A stretch of DNA of 64,000 nucleotides from Moritella dasanensis ArB 0140 (lineage in GTDB: Bacteria > Pseudomonadota > Gammaproteobacteria > Enterobacterales > Moritellaceae), in assembly GCF_000276805.1 (NCBI RefSeq), contig NZ_AKXQ01000013.1:62001-126000 (forward strand), given 5' to 3'. Position numbers and translations under genes: made by a program. Of this stretch, positions 51,098-61,684 are shown piece after piece. Position 1 is the stretch's first letter. The number at the start of each line of letters is the position of its first letter. The notes beneath the pieces are model-generated. The model was given only the letters and a program-made list of their open reading frames with translations, ran no database searches and was not told the origin of the DNA.

Positions 51098-52822
51098 TTA
51101 ATCATCGCGAATAAAACGTCGAGCTCGACGATAAGGGAATACATCATTGTATTTACCGCGACTGATATTGTCTTGTAGCCCTTTCCAGTAGTCAGCATCA
51201 AGCAAATCTGAATGATACTTCTTAAACAGTTTGTTAATTTCAGGTCGCGATAACAAGAAGGTTTCAAACTCTTCTGGAAATACATCATTGGGTGCAACAG
51301 CAAACCAAGGTTCAGCCATCATCATGTCTTCTGGATAACGCGATTTTGGTATGTAGCGAAAGTTAACTTCATGCATATAAGAGATCTCATCATAATCGTA
51401 GAAAATCACCCGATTATGACGGGTTACGCCAAAGTTTTTAAACAACATATCACCCGGAAAAATATCTGCGGCAGCGAGCTGTTTAATGGCATTACCGTAT
51501 TCATCAATGGCATTATCAAGCTCTTGTTCATTGGCCTGTTCCAGATATATATTTAGCGGGATCATCTTACGTTCAATATACAGATGTTTGATCACTACTT
51601 TACTGTTAGTCAGTTTTATTACTGACGGCGCAACGGCTAATAATTCATCGAGCAGTTCCTGACTGAAACGATCTTTGGGAAAAGCAAAATTCTTAAATTG
51701 CTGGGTATCAGCCATACGCCCAACACGATCGTGGGATTTTACGATCTGATACTTGGCTTTCACCGTGGCGTGATCGATTTGCTTCGGCGGCGCAAATTTA
51801 TCTTTAATGATCTTAAAGACGACGCCATAAGAGGGCAGGGTGAATACGCTCATCACCATGCCTTTAATACCCGGGGCAATAATAAACTGATCGTCGGAGC
51901 TTTCTAGGTGCTTTATATAGTGGCGAAAAAATTCGGTCTTTGCATGTTTCTGGCAACCAATCGCCGAGTAGATCTCAAAGTTGGTCTTATGCGGGATCAT
52001 CGGTTTTAAAAACTGTACTATTGCACCGGGTTCTGGCGCATAAACAAAGAAGTAAGCACGTGCAAAGCCGAATAGAATACTGGTCTCTTCTTTCTCAAAA
52101 ATCACCGTATCTAAATAGATCTCGTTTTCTTCATTATTTAAAATCGGGAATACCAGAGGATACATTTGCCCATCAGCAAAGATCTTACCCATCAGGTAAG
52201 CGCCCTTGTTGCGATAAAAGACTTCATTAAGCATCTGCACTTCGATGTGTTTGGCATCGGTAAGTTGCTTAGGTGCATGTTGGTTAAGGTAGTCGACGAC
52301 ATTGTCGAGGTCGCGATTTAGATTCTCCCAACGTGCGGTAAAAGTATAACCTGTGATGATCTTGCGTAAGATCTCCGAGAAGTTACCACCGCGGGTATAA
52401 CTGCGATAAAAATTATTTGGGTATGTCGGATCACGCACGCGATTGGCATTGGTGATAAAGAGTTGGTCTTTGTAGATATTGGTGTGTTTAAAGACGCGAC
52501 GATAAACAGAGTTAAAGAAGCTCTCGGCAATTTCAAAATTAGGATAATGCTGTAGCAGTGCTTCGAACTCACATTTTATGTTTTGTAAAAATGGCTGCTC
52601 GGCTGTTGTTTCAGCAGCGAGCGCTTGAATTTGTTGTGCGGTTTTACCGACGTGGTAATCATAAAGGCTGATACGTTTTTTCGCCGCAATTTGCACACCA
52701 TGCCAATCGGCATTTTCAAAACGTAATTTGGCACCACGGGTGACTTCTAAAAAGCGGCTATAAAAAGCATCACATGACGCTAATATAGAACCGGCAATCT
52801 GCGCTTCTAAGACTTTTTCCAT
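51098..52822 (-). CDS. aceK: Isocitrate dehydrogenase kinase/phosphatase
   Basis: AceK phosphorylates isocitrate dehydrogenase to divert isocitrate into the glyoxylate shunt and reverses this. From the ATG at 52822 (AAGGA eight bases upstream) it is 574 residues; the frame opens further upstream to 52855. It shows the regulatory domain, then the kinase core with PGIKGMVMSVFTLPSYGVVFK, and DYDEISYMHEVNFRYIP with metal-binding residues, ending in FPYRRARRF. aceB and aceA are not adjacent, unlike in E. coli. Confidence 0.96.
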   Translation of the reverse strand: MEKVLEAQIAGSILASCDAFYSRFLEVTRGAKLRFENADWHGVQIAAKKRISLYDYHVGKTAQQIQALAAETTAEQPFLQNIKCEFEALLQHYPNFEIAESFFNSVYRRVFKHTNIYKDQLFITNANRVRDPTYPNNFYRSYTRGGNFSEILRKIITGYTFTARWENLNRDLDNVVDYLNQHAPKQLTDAKHIEVQMLNEVFYRNKGAYLMGKIFADGQMYPLVFPILNNEENEIYLDTVIFEKEETSILFGFARAYFFVYAPEPGAIVQFLKPMIPHKTNFEIYSAIGCQKHAKTEFFRHYIKHLESSDDQFIIAPGIKGMVMSVFTLPSYGVVFKIIKDKFAPPKQIDHATVKAKYQIVKSHDRVGRMADTQQFKNFAFPKDRFSQELLDELLAVAPSVIKLTNSKVVIKHLYIERKMIPLNIYLEQANEQELDNAIDEYGNAIKQLAAADIFPGDMLFKNFGVTRHNRVIFYDYDEISYMHEVNFRYIPKSRYPEDMMMAEPWFAVAPNDVFPEEFETFLLSRPEINKLFKKYHSDLLDADYWKGLQDNISRGKYNDVFPYRRARRFIRDD

Positions 52823-53039
52823 ACAACAAATCCTTGGACATAAGAGATGCTTCAATATCGCAATGTTTTTACATTATTTCAACATGTTTACTCTTAGTTT
52901 CAACATCTTTAGCTTGATTTAGCGATGTTGCTATAGACAACTAAATCGATTTTAAACTTGATTAACGTCGCATTTTTTGATATTGCTATAGGTATTGAAA
53001 TTATAATCAGATTTATTAACAGACTATATATAAACAATT

Positions 53040-53105
53040 ATGACTTATTGCTTAGCGTTCATTACCACCACCATTATTAACACTGTTATTACAACGGTGG
53101 GATGA
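53040..53105 (+). CDS. thrL: thr operon leader peptide ThrL
   Basis: A 21-codon ORF whose second half is rich in Thr and Ile codons (ITTTIINTVITTV) lies ahead of thrA and in front of the attenuator hairpin, as in E. coli thrL. Ribosome stalling here during threonine or isoleucine shortage would favour the antiterminator. No good ribosome binding site is visible before the ATG, which is unusual. Confidence 0.85.
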   Translation: MTYCLAFITTTIINTVITTVG

Positions 53106-53166
53106 TTCGTAGGGCTAAGACAGAAATAATGAAAAAGCCCGTTACCATTTAGGAACGGGCTTTTTT
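53051..53166 (+). promoter_or_regulatory. Threonine operon attenuator
   Basis: Terminator: AAAAAGCCCGTT (53132-53143) pairs with AACGGGCTTTTTT (53154-53166). Antiterminator: GGGCT (53112-53116) with AGCCC (53136-53140). Protector: CTTAGC inside the leader ORF (53051-53056) with GCTAAG (53114-53119), which blocks the antiterminator arm. All three states can be drawn from the sequence. Confidence 0.85.
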
Positions 53167-53187
53167 GTATCAATTAAGGAGCAAAGG

Positions 53188-55647
53188 ATGCGAGTTTTAA
53201 AATTTGGTGGTACATCGTTAGCGAATGCTGAACGATTTGCCTGTGCTGCAGATATCTCTGTGAGTAACATTGAACAATCACAGGTAGCATTGGTATTATC
53301 TGCGCCAGCAAAAGTCACCAACAACTTGGTTGCCGCGGTGCAACAAACAGTTCGTGGCCTTGACGCAGAGTCTTCACTCGCAGAAATCGACGGTATTTTT
53401 AATGCGCTTATTGTGGGTTTGAAAACGCAATACGTTAATTTTAATGACGAATTAGCATTCGCGCAGCTTGCAACCTCGTTAGCGACATTAAGAGAATATT
53501 TATACGGCGTTAAATTATTATCGCAATGCCCTGAAAATATTGAAGCGAAGATTTTATGTACCGGTGAAAAGCTAAGTATTGTTTGCATGGAGCAACTGTT
53601 ATTAGCACGTGGTTTTAAAGTTGAAGTGATCGTGCCACAAGACAAACTTGTTGGCCAAGGTAGTGTATTAGAAGCATCGGTAGACATTGAAGCATCGCGT
53701 GCACGCTTCGAACAAGAGCCAATTAAAACTGACCACATCTATTTAATGCCTGGGTTCACTGCTGGCGACGAACAAGGCAACACGGTTGTACTTGGTCGTA
53801 ATGGCTCTGATTATTCAGCAGCAGTATTAGCAGCGTGTCTGTATGCGGATTGTTGTGAGATCTGGACAGACGTAGACGGTGTTTACGCTTGTGATCCACG
53901 TTTAGTAAAAGATGCCAAATTACTGAAGACATTAAGTTACCCAGAAGCAATGGAACTGTCTTATTTTGGTGCTAAAGTTTTACACCCAAAAACGATTGCC
54001 CCGATTGCCCTGCACCACATTCCTTGTTTGATTAAGAACACCAAAAATCCAGAAGGCGAAGGCACCTTAATTGGCGGCCAAATGTCAAAAACTCAAGCTG
54101 AAGTTAAATCATTATCAGAGCTTGGTGGCATGACGATGATTAACGTATCGGGTCCCGGTATGAAAGGTATGGTTGGCATGGCTGGCCGTATTTTTGAAAC
54201 TGTGTCTCGCGCCGGTGTTTCAATTGCCCTTATTACTCAGTCATCTTCAGAATACAGCGTTAGTTTCTGTATCCACAGTTATGATGCCAGCAAAGCCAAA
54301 CTAGCGTTGAATAGCGAATTTAAACTCGAGATCAGTAACCAGTTACTCGAGCCTATCGAGATGCGTGATGGTTTAGCCATTGTGTCACTGGTTGGTGACG
54401 GCATGCGTAAAGCCAATGGCATCGCAGCGCGTTTCTTTACTGCATTAGCCCAAGCATCGGTTAACCTTGTTGCGATTGCGCAAGGTTCATCAGAGCGTTC
54501 TATCTCTGCGGTTATTGATGAAAGCAAAGCCAATGAAGCCATTAAAGCATCGCACGATATCTTCTTTGGTAAGCAACAATACATCGACCTGTTCTTATTA
54601 GGTTGTGGTGGTGTTGGTGCGGCATTGGTTGAACAAATTAAACGTCAAAAAGCCTTCTTAGCAAAACGTCAAATCGAGATCCGTGTATGCGGTATCGCTA
54701 ATAGCCGTCAGATGTTATTAGATTCAGAAGGTTTGTCATTAACAAACTGGGCAGACGATCTTGCCGCAAGCGATATTGAATTTTCATTAACGCAACTTGA
54801 AGACTTAGTTAAAAACAGTCACATCATTAACCCGGTGATCGTGGACTGTACCAGTAATGATAACTTGGCGAGTCAGTATGTTGACTTCCTCGGCAGTGGT
54901 TTTCATGTTGTCGCGGCGAATAAGAAAGCCAACACCATGAGCATGGATTATTACCACGAGTTGCGTTCAACGGCATTAAAAACCCGTCGTCGTTTCTTAT
55001 ACGATACCAACGTAGGTGCTGGCCTGCCAGTGATCGAAAATCTACAGAACTTATTAAGTGCTGGTGATGAGCTAGAGCGCTTTAACGGTATTTTATCGGG
55101 TTCAATGTCATACATCTTTGGTAAATTAGATGAAGGCATGAGTTTCTCGCAAGCAACAGCGCAAGCACGCGATAATGGCTTTACGGAACCAGATCCACGT
55201 GAAGATTTAAGCGGCATGGACATCGCCCGTAAATTATTAATTATTGCCCGTGAAGCGGGCATGAATTTAACGCTAGAGCAAGTTGAAGTTGAAGAAGCAA
55301 TACCAGCTGGCTTTGATGCAACAGGGACCAATGAAGAGTTCATGGCGAATCTGCCAAAAGCAGATGCGTACTTTGCTGACCTGCAAGCGACAGCAGCACA
55401 AGAAGGTAAAGTATTACGTTACATCGGCCAAATTGAAGACGGTAAATGTAAAGTATCGATCGCGGCAGTGCCAGAATCTGATCCACTGAATAAAGTCAAA
55501 GATGGCGAGAATGCGTTAGCGTTTTACAGCCGTTACTATCAACCAATCCCGATGGTATTACGTGGTTATGGTGCAGGTTCAGAAGTGACTGCAGCAGGCG
55601 TATTTGCGGATGTATTACGTACCCTTAACTGGAAGCAAGAGGTTTAG
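53188..55647 (+). CDS. thrA: Bifunctional aspartokinase I / homoserine dehydrogenase I
   Basis: ThrA catalyses the first and third steps of the aspartate-to-threonine pathway. The 819-residue protein has the aspartokinase domain ([17 protein letters not shown], about 1-290), two ACT regulatory domains (about 310-460) that sense threonine, and homoserine dehydrogenase from about residue 466 ([28 protein letters not shown]-type stretch). AAGGAG precedes the ATG. First structural gene of thrABC. Confidence 0.98.
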   Translation: MRVLKFGGTSLANAERFACAADISVSNIEQSQVALVLSAPAKVTNNLVAAVQQTVRGLDAESSLAEIDGIFNALIVGLKTQYVNFNDELAFAQLATSLATLREYLYGVKLLSQCPENIEAKILCTGEKLSIVCMEQLLLARGFKVEVIVPQDKLVGQGSVLEASVDIEASRARFEQEPIKTDHIYLMPGFTAGDEQGNTVVLGRNGSDYSAAVLAACLYADCCEIWTDVDGVYACDPRLVKDAKLLKTLSYPEAMELSYFGAKVLHPKTIAPIALHHIPCLIKNTKNPEGEGTLIGGQMSKTQAEVKSLSELGGMTMINVSGPGMKGMVGMAGRIFETVSRAGVSIALITQSSSEYSVSFCIHSYDASKAKLALNSEFKLEISNQLLEPIEMRDGLAIVSLVGDGMRKANGIAARFFTALAQASVNLVAIAQGSSERSISAVIDESKANEAIKASHDIFFGKQQYIDLFLLGCGGVGAALVEQIKRQKAFLAKRQIEIRVCGIANSRQMLLDSEGLSLTNWADDLAASDIEFSLTQLEDLVKNSHIINPVIVDCTSNDNLASQYVDFLGSGFHVVAANKKANTMSMDYYHELRSTALKTRRRFLYDTNVGAGLPVIENLQNLLSAGDELERFNGILSGSMSYIFGKLDEGMSFSQATAQARDNGFTEPDPREDLSGMDIARKLLIIAREAGMNLTLEQVEVEEAIPAGFDATGTNEEFMANLPKADAYFADLQATAAQEGKVLRYIGQIEDGKCKVSIAAVPESDPLNKVKDGENALAFYSRYYQPIPMVLRGYGAGSEVTAAGVFADVLRTLNWKQEV

Positions 55648-55649
55648 TC

Positions 55650-56606
55650 ATGAGCATTGTTGTATTCGCACCGGCATCGGTAGCAAATGTAAGTGCAGGT
55701 TTTGATGCATTAGGTTTTCCGATTGCGCCGATCGACGGCTCACTCATCGGTGATAAAGTATTTATTACCGATGCTGACTCGGCATTTAACTTAGTCTCTA
55801 GTGGTCGTTTTAAGCATAAACTGCCTGATGATTACCGTGAAAACATCATCTATGATTGTTATCTTGGTTATGCCGCAGCGTTAGAAAAACGTGGTTTGAA
55901 GATTAAAAACATCGCCATGGAGTTAGAAAAAAACTTACCGATTGGCAGTGGTTTAGGTTCTAGTGCCGCGTCAATTGTGGCAGGCCTAGAAGCGCTGAAT
56001 GTATTTCATGATAATACCCTTGGTGAACACGAAATGGTGTTACTTATGGGTGAACTGGAAGGCAAAATCAGTGGTAGCGTGCATTATGATAACGTTGCGC
56101 CTTGTGCGTTAGGTGGCATGCAATTAATGCTCAACGAAAATGGGGTGATCAGTCAATCTGTGCCTTGTTTCGATGAGTGGTATTGGGTCGTCGCTTATCC
56201 GGGCATTAGCATCTCGACTGCTGCTGCGCGTGACATATTACCAACAGAATACAGCCGTGGTGATTGTTTAACGTATGGTCGCCATTTAGCGGGCTTCATT
56301 CACGCTTGTTATAGCAAACAACAAGATCTAGCTGCGGCGATGTTGAAAGACGTGATTGCAGAACCGTATCGTTCACAGCTTATTCCTAAATTTGATGAAG
56401 TGCGTGACTATGCTAAAGAACTGGGCGCATTAGCTACCGGTATCTCAGGGTCTGGACCAACGGTATTTAACGTCATGACTGACTTAGCCCAAGCTGAAAA
56501 GTTAAAAGCCTGGTTAGACGCTAACTTTATCCAAAACGGTGATGGTTTTACCCACATCTGTAAACTGGATAAACAGGGCGCACGTGTTGTTGGTAGTGAG
56601 TTATAA
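55650..56606 (+). CDS. thrB: Homoserine kinase
   Basis: ThrB phosphorylates homoserine. The 318-residue GHMP kinase has the ATP motif [21 protein letters not shown] and begins [19 protein letters not shown]. It starts two bases after the thrA stop, so translation is coupled. A stem-loop separates it from thrC. Confidence 0.98.
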   Translation: MSIVVFAPASVANVSAGFDALGFPIAPIDGSLIGDKVFITDADSAFNLVSSGRFKHKLPDDYRENIIYDCYLGYAAALEKRGLKIKNIAMELEKNLPIGSGLGSSAASIVAGLEALNVFHDNTLGEHEMVLLMGELEGKISGSVHYDNVAPCALGGMQLMLNENGVISQSVPCFDEWYWVVAYPGISISTAAARDILPTEYSRGDCLTYGRHLAGFIHACYSKQQDLAAAMLKDVIAEPYRSQLIPKFDEVRDYAKELGALATGISGSGPTVFNVMTDLAQAEKLKAWLDANFIQNGDGFTHICKLDKQGARVVGSEL

Positions 56607-56646
56607 CCAAAGGTTGTAATAAGCTGCAGTAATAAAGAAACAAGTA

Positions 56647-56669
56647 CTGCATGATTGTCTATCATGCAG
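56647..56669 (+). promoter_or_regulatory. thrB-thrC intercistronic stem-loop
   Basis: CTGCATGAT pairs perfectly with ATCATGCAG around TGTCT. No T run, so it probably protects or punctuates the mRNA rather than terminating. Confidence 0.5.
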
Positions 56670-56703
56670 GTAGCACCAATGATGTTTTAGGGAATGAACA
56701 ACA

Positions 56704-58002
56704 ATGAAATTATATAGCATTAAAGATCACGCAGAGACAGTCAGCTTTTCACAAGCAGTGAAACAAGGCATGGGTAAAAACCAAGGTTTGTTCTTTCCAA
56801 GCGAAATAAATCCGATTGACGATATTGATGCCTTACTAGAGATGAACCTAGTTGATCGTAGTCGCGTTATTTTACAATCACTGATCGGTGATGAATTTAG
56901 CCAACAAGAATTACATGACATTGTTGAAGGTGCGTTTAACTTTCCTGCGCCAGTGACCAAGATCAGCGATAAGATCAGTGCATTGGAATTATTCCACGGG
57001 CCGACATTGGCATTTAAAGACTTTGGCGGCCGCTTCATGGCGCAATGTCTATCTCGCCTCACCGCCGATCAAAAAGCACGCGGCGAAAAAATCACGATCC
57101 TAACCGCGACATCAGGTGATACTGGTGCTGCAGTGGCACATGCTTTCTACGGTATCGAAAATATCGAAGTCGTCGTCATGTATCCAAAAGGTAAGATCAG
57201 TTTCTTACAAGAACAAATGTTCTGTACGCTTGGCGGTAACATCCGCACTATCGCTGTAGATGGTGACTTTGATGCTTGTCAGGCATTGATGAAGCAATCA
57301 TTTGATGATGCAGAACTGCGTCAGGCGATTGGCCTTAACTCAGCAAACTCGATTAACATTAGCCGTTTGATGGCGCAGATTTGTTATTACTTTGAAGCAT
57401 TCGCGCAACTGCCAAAAGCACAACGTGCTCAAACAGTGGTGTCTGTGCCAAGTGGTAACTTCGGTAATCTAACAGCAGGTCTATTAGCAAAAACATTAGG
57501 CTTACCGGTTAAGCGTTTTATTGCTGCAACGAATATCAATGATACCGTGCCGCGCTATTTACAAAGCGGTGAGTGGGATCCAAAAGCAACACAAGCAACA
57601 CTCTCTAATGCAATGGATGTGAGCGTACCAAGCAACTGGCCACGTATCGAAGAACTTGCGCGTGTTAAAGGTTGGGACTTATCTGACTTATCTGAGTTGG
57701 CCTCTGACTGTTTATCTGATGAAGATACCAAGCAAGCTGTTGTAGCACTCGATGAGCAAGGTTACTTATGTGAACCGCATGGTGCGATAGCCTATGATCG
57801 TTTAGCAGCACAGCTAGGCGAAGATGAATTCGGCTTATTCTTATGTACTGCGCATCCTGCGAAGTTCAAAGAGTCTGTTGAAGAAATTCTTGGTCGCGAT
57901 ATTGGTTTACCACAAGAATTAGCCGATTGCGCCGACAAGCCAAACTTATCGGTTGATATGGCCAATGATTTTGCCGCATTACGTGCATTATTGATGGCGT
58001 AG
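56704..58002 (+). CDS. thrC: Threonine synthase
   Basis: ThrC converts O-phosphohomoserine to threonine with PLP. The 432-residue protein carries the PLP lysine in GPTLAFKDFGGRFMAQ, TATSGDTGAAVAHAF and SVPSGNFGNLTAG, and matches the E. coli length. AGGGA lies upstream. Last gene of the operon. Confidence 0.98.
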   Translation: MKLYSIKDHAETVSFSQAVKQGMGKNQGLFFPSEINPIDDIDALLEMNLVDRSRVILQSLIGDEFSQQELHDIVEGAFNFPAPVTKISDKISALELFHGPTLAFKDFGGRFMAQCLSRLTADQKARGEKITILTATSGDTGAAVAHAFYGIENIEVVVMYPKGKISFLQEQMFCTLGGNIRTIAVDGDFDACQALMKQSFDDAELRQAIGLNSANSINISRLMAQICYYFEAFAQLPKAQRAQTVVSVPSGNFGNLTAGLLAKTLGLPVKRFIAATNINDTVPRYLQSGEWDPKATQATLSNAMDVSVPSNWPRIEELARVKGWDLSDLSELASDCLSDEDTKQAVVALDEQGYLCEPHGAIAYDRLAAQLGEDEFGLFLCTAHPAKFKESVEEILGRDIGLPQELADCADKPNLSVDMANDFAALRALLMA

Positions 58003-58038
58003 ACTAGCCTTAGTAACGGGCTCTCACATTTTGTGAGT

Positions 58039-58089
58039 ATACCTTGTTTTTATGTCTCTATAGATGACATGACAACAAGGTATTTTTTT
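58039..58089 (+). terminator. Terminator of thrABC
   Basis: ATACCTTGTT pairs with AACAAGGTAT, with an inner ATGTC/GACAT helix, followed by a T run. Confidence 0.92.
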
Positions 58090-58262
58090 GTCTTTATTTT
58101 CTTTACCAATCTGATTATTAAGGCTTAAACGCTCAATTTAGTTAAATTTATGTTATTTCAGCACTGCAATATCAGCAATTATCGCTTGAATATCTTTGAT
58201 AACAGGGGTAGCGTTGCTCACCTCGTACTAAAATAGTCACTTCGATTTAAAATAAGGCACTT

Positions 58263-59129
58263 ATGGGTAAGGTATTAAAAGATCTGCTTGGACAGTTAAC
58301 GTTAGAAACCATTGAAGAAGGGATCTATCGTGGTCAAAGTCAAGATTTAGGATTTGGCGCTGTATTTGGCGGCCAAGTGATGGGACAAGCATTATCGGCA
58401 GCAAAAGAAACCGTTTCAGCCGATCGCAAGGTGCATTCGTTTCATTCTTATTTCCTGCGTGCTGGTGATGTTAAAAAACCGATTATTTACGAAGTTGAAA
58501 AAATTCGCGATGGTGGTTCGATTACCACTCGCCGTATTCGTGCCATTCAAAATGGCCAAGCTATTTTCTACATGACAGCGTCTTATCAGATTGAACGTGA
58601 AGGTTACGACCATCAAGATATCATGCCGGATGTACCACCACCGGAAGACCTGCTTTCAGAACAAGACCATGTGTTATCGCTGCGTGATGAGTTACCAGAT
58701 GATATCTGTGCCAAATTTGTGTGTGAAAGACCGATTGAAATGCGCCCTGTGCATTATCTTGATCCGCTTAACGAAGCGAAATCATCACCAGAGCGCTACA
58801 TTTGGTTTAAAGCCAATGGTCAAATGCCAGACGATGCCCGTATTCATAAATATCTATTAGCCTACGCGTCTGACTTCTGCTTCTTACCAACGGCATTGCA
58901 ACCACACGGTAAAGGTTTCATGAGCCCGAACATGCAAGTGGTGACCATAGATCATTCAATGTGGTTCCACCGTGATTTCCGCATGGACGACTGGTTACTT
59001 TATGCCGTAGATAGCTCTAGTGCCTCAGGTTCTCGTGGCTTAGTGCGCGGTCGTTTCTTTACCCGCGATGGCAAAATGGTCGCAACAACTATGCAAGAAG
59101 GGTTAATTCGTAACCGAGAGATCGCTTAA
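58263..59129 (+). CDS. tesB: Acyl-CoA thioesterase II
   Basis: TesB hydrolyses medium- and long-chain acyl-CoAs. The 288-residue protein has the double hot-dog fold with RGQSQDLGFGAVFGGQVMGQAL at the start (split here to GQSQDLGFGAVFGGQ), FHSYFLRAGD, and the C-terminal SMWFHRDFRMDDWLLY. Length matches E. coli TesB. AAGG precedes the ATG; terminator follows. Confidence 0.96.
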   Translation: MGKVLKDLLGQLTLETIEEGIYRGQSQDLGFGAVFGGQVMGQALSAAKETVSADRKVHSFHSYFLRAGDVKKPIIYEVEKIRDGGSITTRRIRAIQNGQAIFYMTASYQIEREGYDHQDIMPDVPPPEDLLSEQDHVLSLRDELPDDICAKFVCERPIEMRPVHYLDPLNEAKSSPERYIWFKANGQMPDDARIHKYLLAYASDFCFLPTALQPHGKGFMSPNMQVVTIDHSMWFHRDFRMDDWLLYAVDSSSASGSRGLVRGRFFTRDGKMVATTMQEGLIRNREIA

Positions 59130-59153
59130 TTACGTACTTAATTACCTAATAGG

Positions 59154-59190
59154 ACAACATTTCGGTTAAAACAGCCGAAATGTTGTTTTA
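59154..59190 (+). terminator. Terminator of tesB
   Basis: ACAACATTTCGG pairs perfectly with CCGAAATGTTGT around a nine-base loop, followed by TTTTATT-like sequence. Confidence 0.85.
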
Positions 59191-59322
59191 TTACGAAAAT
59201 TTGTGGGCGGGATCATGCTTTCCTGAAATTTATATACATTTCCTATCCCAGCATATTCGCTTATGCCTAAATTTAATCTACAATGAAGTTCGTTTTTTGT
59301 TATTAGGTATTCAACCCCGATT

Positions 59323-60351
59323 ATGTCAATTAGAGTTGCGATTAATGGTTACGGACGAATTGGACGCAGTGTTGTCCGAGCGTTGTATGAAAGTAACCGT
59401 CAGGACGAAATTAAGATCGTTGTGATCAACGAACTCGCCGATCCTGAAGCGATAGTACACTTAACTCAATATGACTCAACGCATGGTCGTTTTCCTTTCT
59501 CAGTGCAACTGGGCGATAACATTCTACAAATCGAAAATGATTGTATTCATTTAGTGCGTCATCCCGAGTTAGCTGATTTACCTTGGCTGGAACATGATAT
59601 TGATATCGTGCTTGACTGTACGGGTATCTTTGGCACTAAAGCGGATGCCGAAGCACATATTGCTGCCGGCGCTAAAAAAGTTATTTTTTCCCATCCAGCC
59701 AGTTCGGATGTTGATGCCACGGTTGTCTTTGGCGTTAACCATGAACAGCTAACGGGTGCTGAGACATTTATCTCCGGTGCATCTTGTACGACTAACTGCA
59801 TGGTGCCCGTTATTAATACGCTCGATGCAGCGTTTGATATTAAATGTGGCACGATCACCACGATTCACTCAGCAATGAATGATCAACCTGTTATTGACTC
59901 TTACCATTCCGACTTACGCCGCACACGTGCTGCAAGTCATTCTATTATTCCGGTTGATACAAAATTAGCGGCAGGTATTGAACGTATCTTGCCAAAATTT
60001 GCCAATAAATTTGAAGCGATTGCAGTGCGCGTTCCTACCTTGAACGTAACGGCAATGGATTTGAGTATTACGGTAAGCAAAAGTGTCACTATCGAAGATA
60101 TTAACAATTGCTTACACGCGGCAGCAGAAACCGAATTAAAAGGGATCTTGGGTTATACCGAGGCCCCATTAGTATCGATAGACTTTAACCACGACCCTCG
60201 CTCTAGCATCATTGATGGCACTCAAACACGAGTCAGCGATGGTCACTTGGTTAAATTGTTAGCCTGGTGTGATAACGAATGGGGCTTTGCTAACCGTCTA
60301 CTTGATACGACTTATTACATCGCTACGCTAGCGAAAAATAGATTGAAATAA
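59323..60351 (+). CDS. epd: Erythrose-4-phosphate dehydrogenase
   Basis: Epd oxidises erythrose 4-phosphate to 4-phosphoerythronate for pyridoxal phosphate synthesis. The 342-residue protein belongs to the GAPDH family ([19 protein letters not shown], active Cys in [12 protein letters not shown]) but shows Epd features: [14 protein letters not shown] and [17 protein letters not shown]. It leads the epd-pgk-fbaA cluster as in E. coli. No clear ribosome binding site is seen. Confidence 0.95.
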   Translation: MSIRVAINGYGRIGRSVVRALYESNRQDEIKIVVINELADPEAIVHLTQYDSTHGRFPFSVQLGDNILQIENDCIHLVRHPELADLPWLEHDIDIVLDCTGIFGTKADAEAHIAAGAKKVIFSHPASSDVDATVVFGVNHEQLTGAETFISGASCTTNCMVPVINTLDAAFDIKCGTITTIHSAMNDQPVIDSYHSDLRRTRAASHSIIPVDTKLAAGIERILPKFANKFEAIAVRVPTLNVTAMDLSITVSKSVTIEDINNCLHAAAETELKGILGYTEAPLVSIDFNHDPRSSIIDGTQTRVSDGHLVKLLAWCDNEWGFANRLLDTTYYIATLAKNRLK

Positions 60352-60384
60352 ATTTTATAAAATTGATAGCTTAAGGATTGAACG

Positions 60385-61551
60385 ATGAATATTATTAAAA
60401 TGAAAGATCTTGATCTTGCAGGTCAACGTGTATTAATTCGTGCTGATTTAAACGTACCAATTAAAAATGGCAAAGTAACATCTGACGCGCGTATCCGTGC
60501 TTCATTACCAACAATCAAACTTGCACTTGCTGCGGGCGCAAAAGTGATGGTTACATCACACCTTGGACGTCCAACTGAAGGTGAATTCGCTCAAGAGTTC
60601 TCACTAGAGCCTGTTGTAAACTACCTTAAAGAAGCGTTAGAAAATAACGTTGTACTAGCAAGTGATTACCTAGACGGTTTAGAACTAAACGCAGGTGAAT
60701 TAGTTGTACTAGAAAACGTACGCTTTAATAAAGGCGAAAAGAAAAACGAAGAAGGTCTATCAAAAGCATACGCAGCATTATGTGATGTATTTGTAATGGA
60801 CGCATTTGGTACGGCTCACCGTGCTCAAGCATCTACACACGGCGTAGGCATGTACGCACCTGTTGCTTGTGCTGGTCCACTACTAAGTGCTGAACTTGAA
60901 GCACTAGGCAAAGCAATGGACAAGCCTGCTCGTCCAATGTTAGCAATCGTTGGTGGTTCTAAAGTATCAACTAAACTTACCGTACTTGATTCATTATCAA
61001 CGATTGCTGATCAGCTAGTTGTTGGTGGCGGTATCGCGAATACATTCATCGCAGCACAAGGCCACAACGTTGGTAAATCACTGTGTGAACATGACCTAGT
61101 TGATACAGCTAAAGCATTAATGGCTAAATGTGAAATCCCAGTAGCAACTGATGTATTAGTAGCAACTGAATTTTCAGAAACAGCTGAAGCAACATTGAAA
61201 GCAGCATCAGACGTAAACGATGATGACATGATCTTCGATTTAGGTCCTGAATCTGCAAACAAACTTGCTGAAATGATTAAAGAAGCTAAAACAATTATCT
61301 GGAATGGTCCAGTTGGCGTATTTGAATTCGCTAACTTTTCACAAGGTACAGAAATCATTGGCCGCGCAATTGCAGAAAGTGATGCTTTCTCTATCGCTGG
61401 TGGCGGTGACACATTAGCAGCTATCGACCAATTCGGTCTAACTGATGGTATCTCTTATATCTCTACAGGTGGCGGCGCGTTCCTTGAGTTTGTAGAAGGT
61501 AAAGTATTACCAGCAGTAGCTATGTTAGAAGAACGTGCGAAAAACGGCTAA
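60385..61551 (+). CDS. pgk: Phosphoglycerate kinase
   Basis: Pgk transfers phosphate from 1,3-bisphosphoglycerate to ADP in glycolysis. The 388-residue protein opens with [18 protein letters not shown], has the N-domain SHLGRPTEG and C-domain [17 protein letters not shown] and [13 protein letters not shown] lies upstream. It follows epd by 33 bases. Confidence 0.98.
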   Translation: MNIIKMKDLDLAGQRVLIRADLNVPIKNGKVTSDARIRASLPTIKLALAAGAKVMVTSHLGRPTEGEFAQEFSLEPVVNYLKEALENNVVLASDYLDGLELNAGELVVLENVRFNKGEKKNEEGLSKAYAALCDVFVMDAFGTAHRAQASTHGVGMYAPVACAGPLLSAELEALGKAMDKPARPMLAIVGGSKVSTKLTVLDSLSTIADQLVVGGGIANTFIAAQGHNVGKSLCEHDLVDTAKALMAKCEIPVATDVLVATEFSETAEATLKAASDVNDDDMIFDLGPESANKLAEMIKEAKTIIWNGPVGVFEFANFSQGTEIIGRAIAESDAFSIAGGGDTLAAIDQFGLTDGISYISTGGGAFLEFVEGKVLPAVAMLEERAKNG

Positions 61552-61684
61552 CGCATAACGAATCGTTGTTTTGTTGCTACGGCTCTCGCTATATAAAGTT
61601 AGATTAACTGTGGCAGCAAAAGTATTTTAAAAATTAGTACTGAATGACTCAGTACTCAAATATTTAAACAATAAGGCTAATATT

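Noticed and set aside
53142-53738. 198-codon ORF on the minus strand
   Set aside because: It is fully antisense to the thr terminator and the start of thrA, with low-complexity Ser/Cys-rich translation and no ribosome binding site. It is a shadow of thrA codon use.
59180-59425. 81-codon plus-strand ORF before epd
   Set aside because: It runs from the tesB terminator region into epd in another frame, has no ribosome binding site and overlaps the epd start by about 100 bases.
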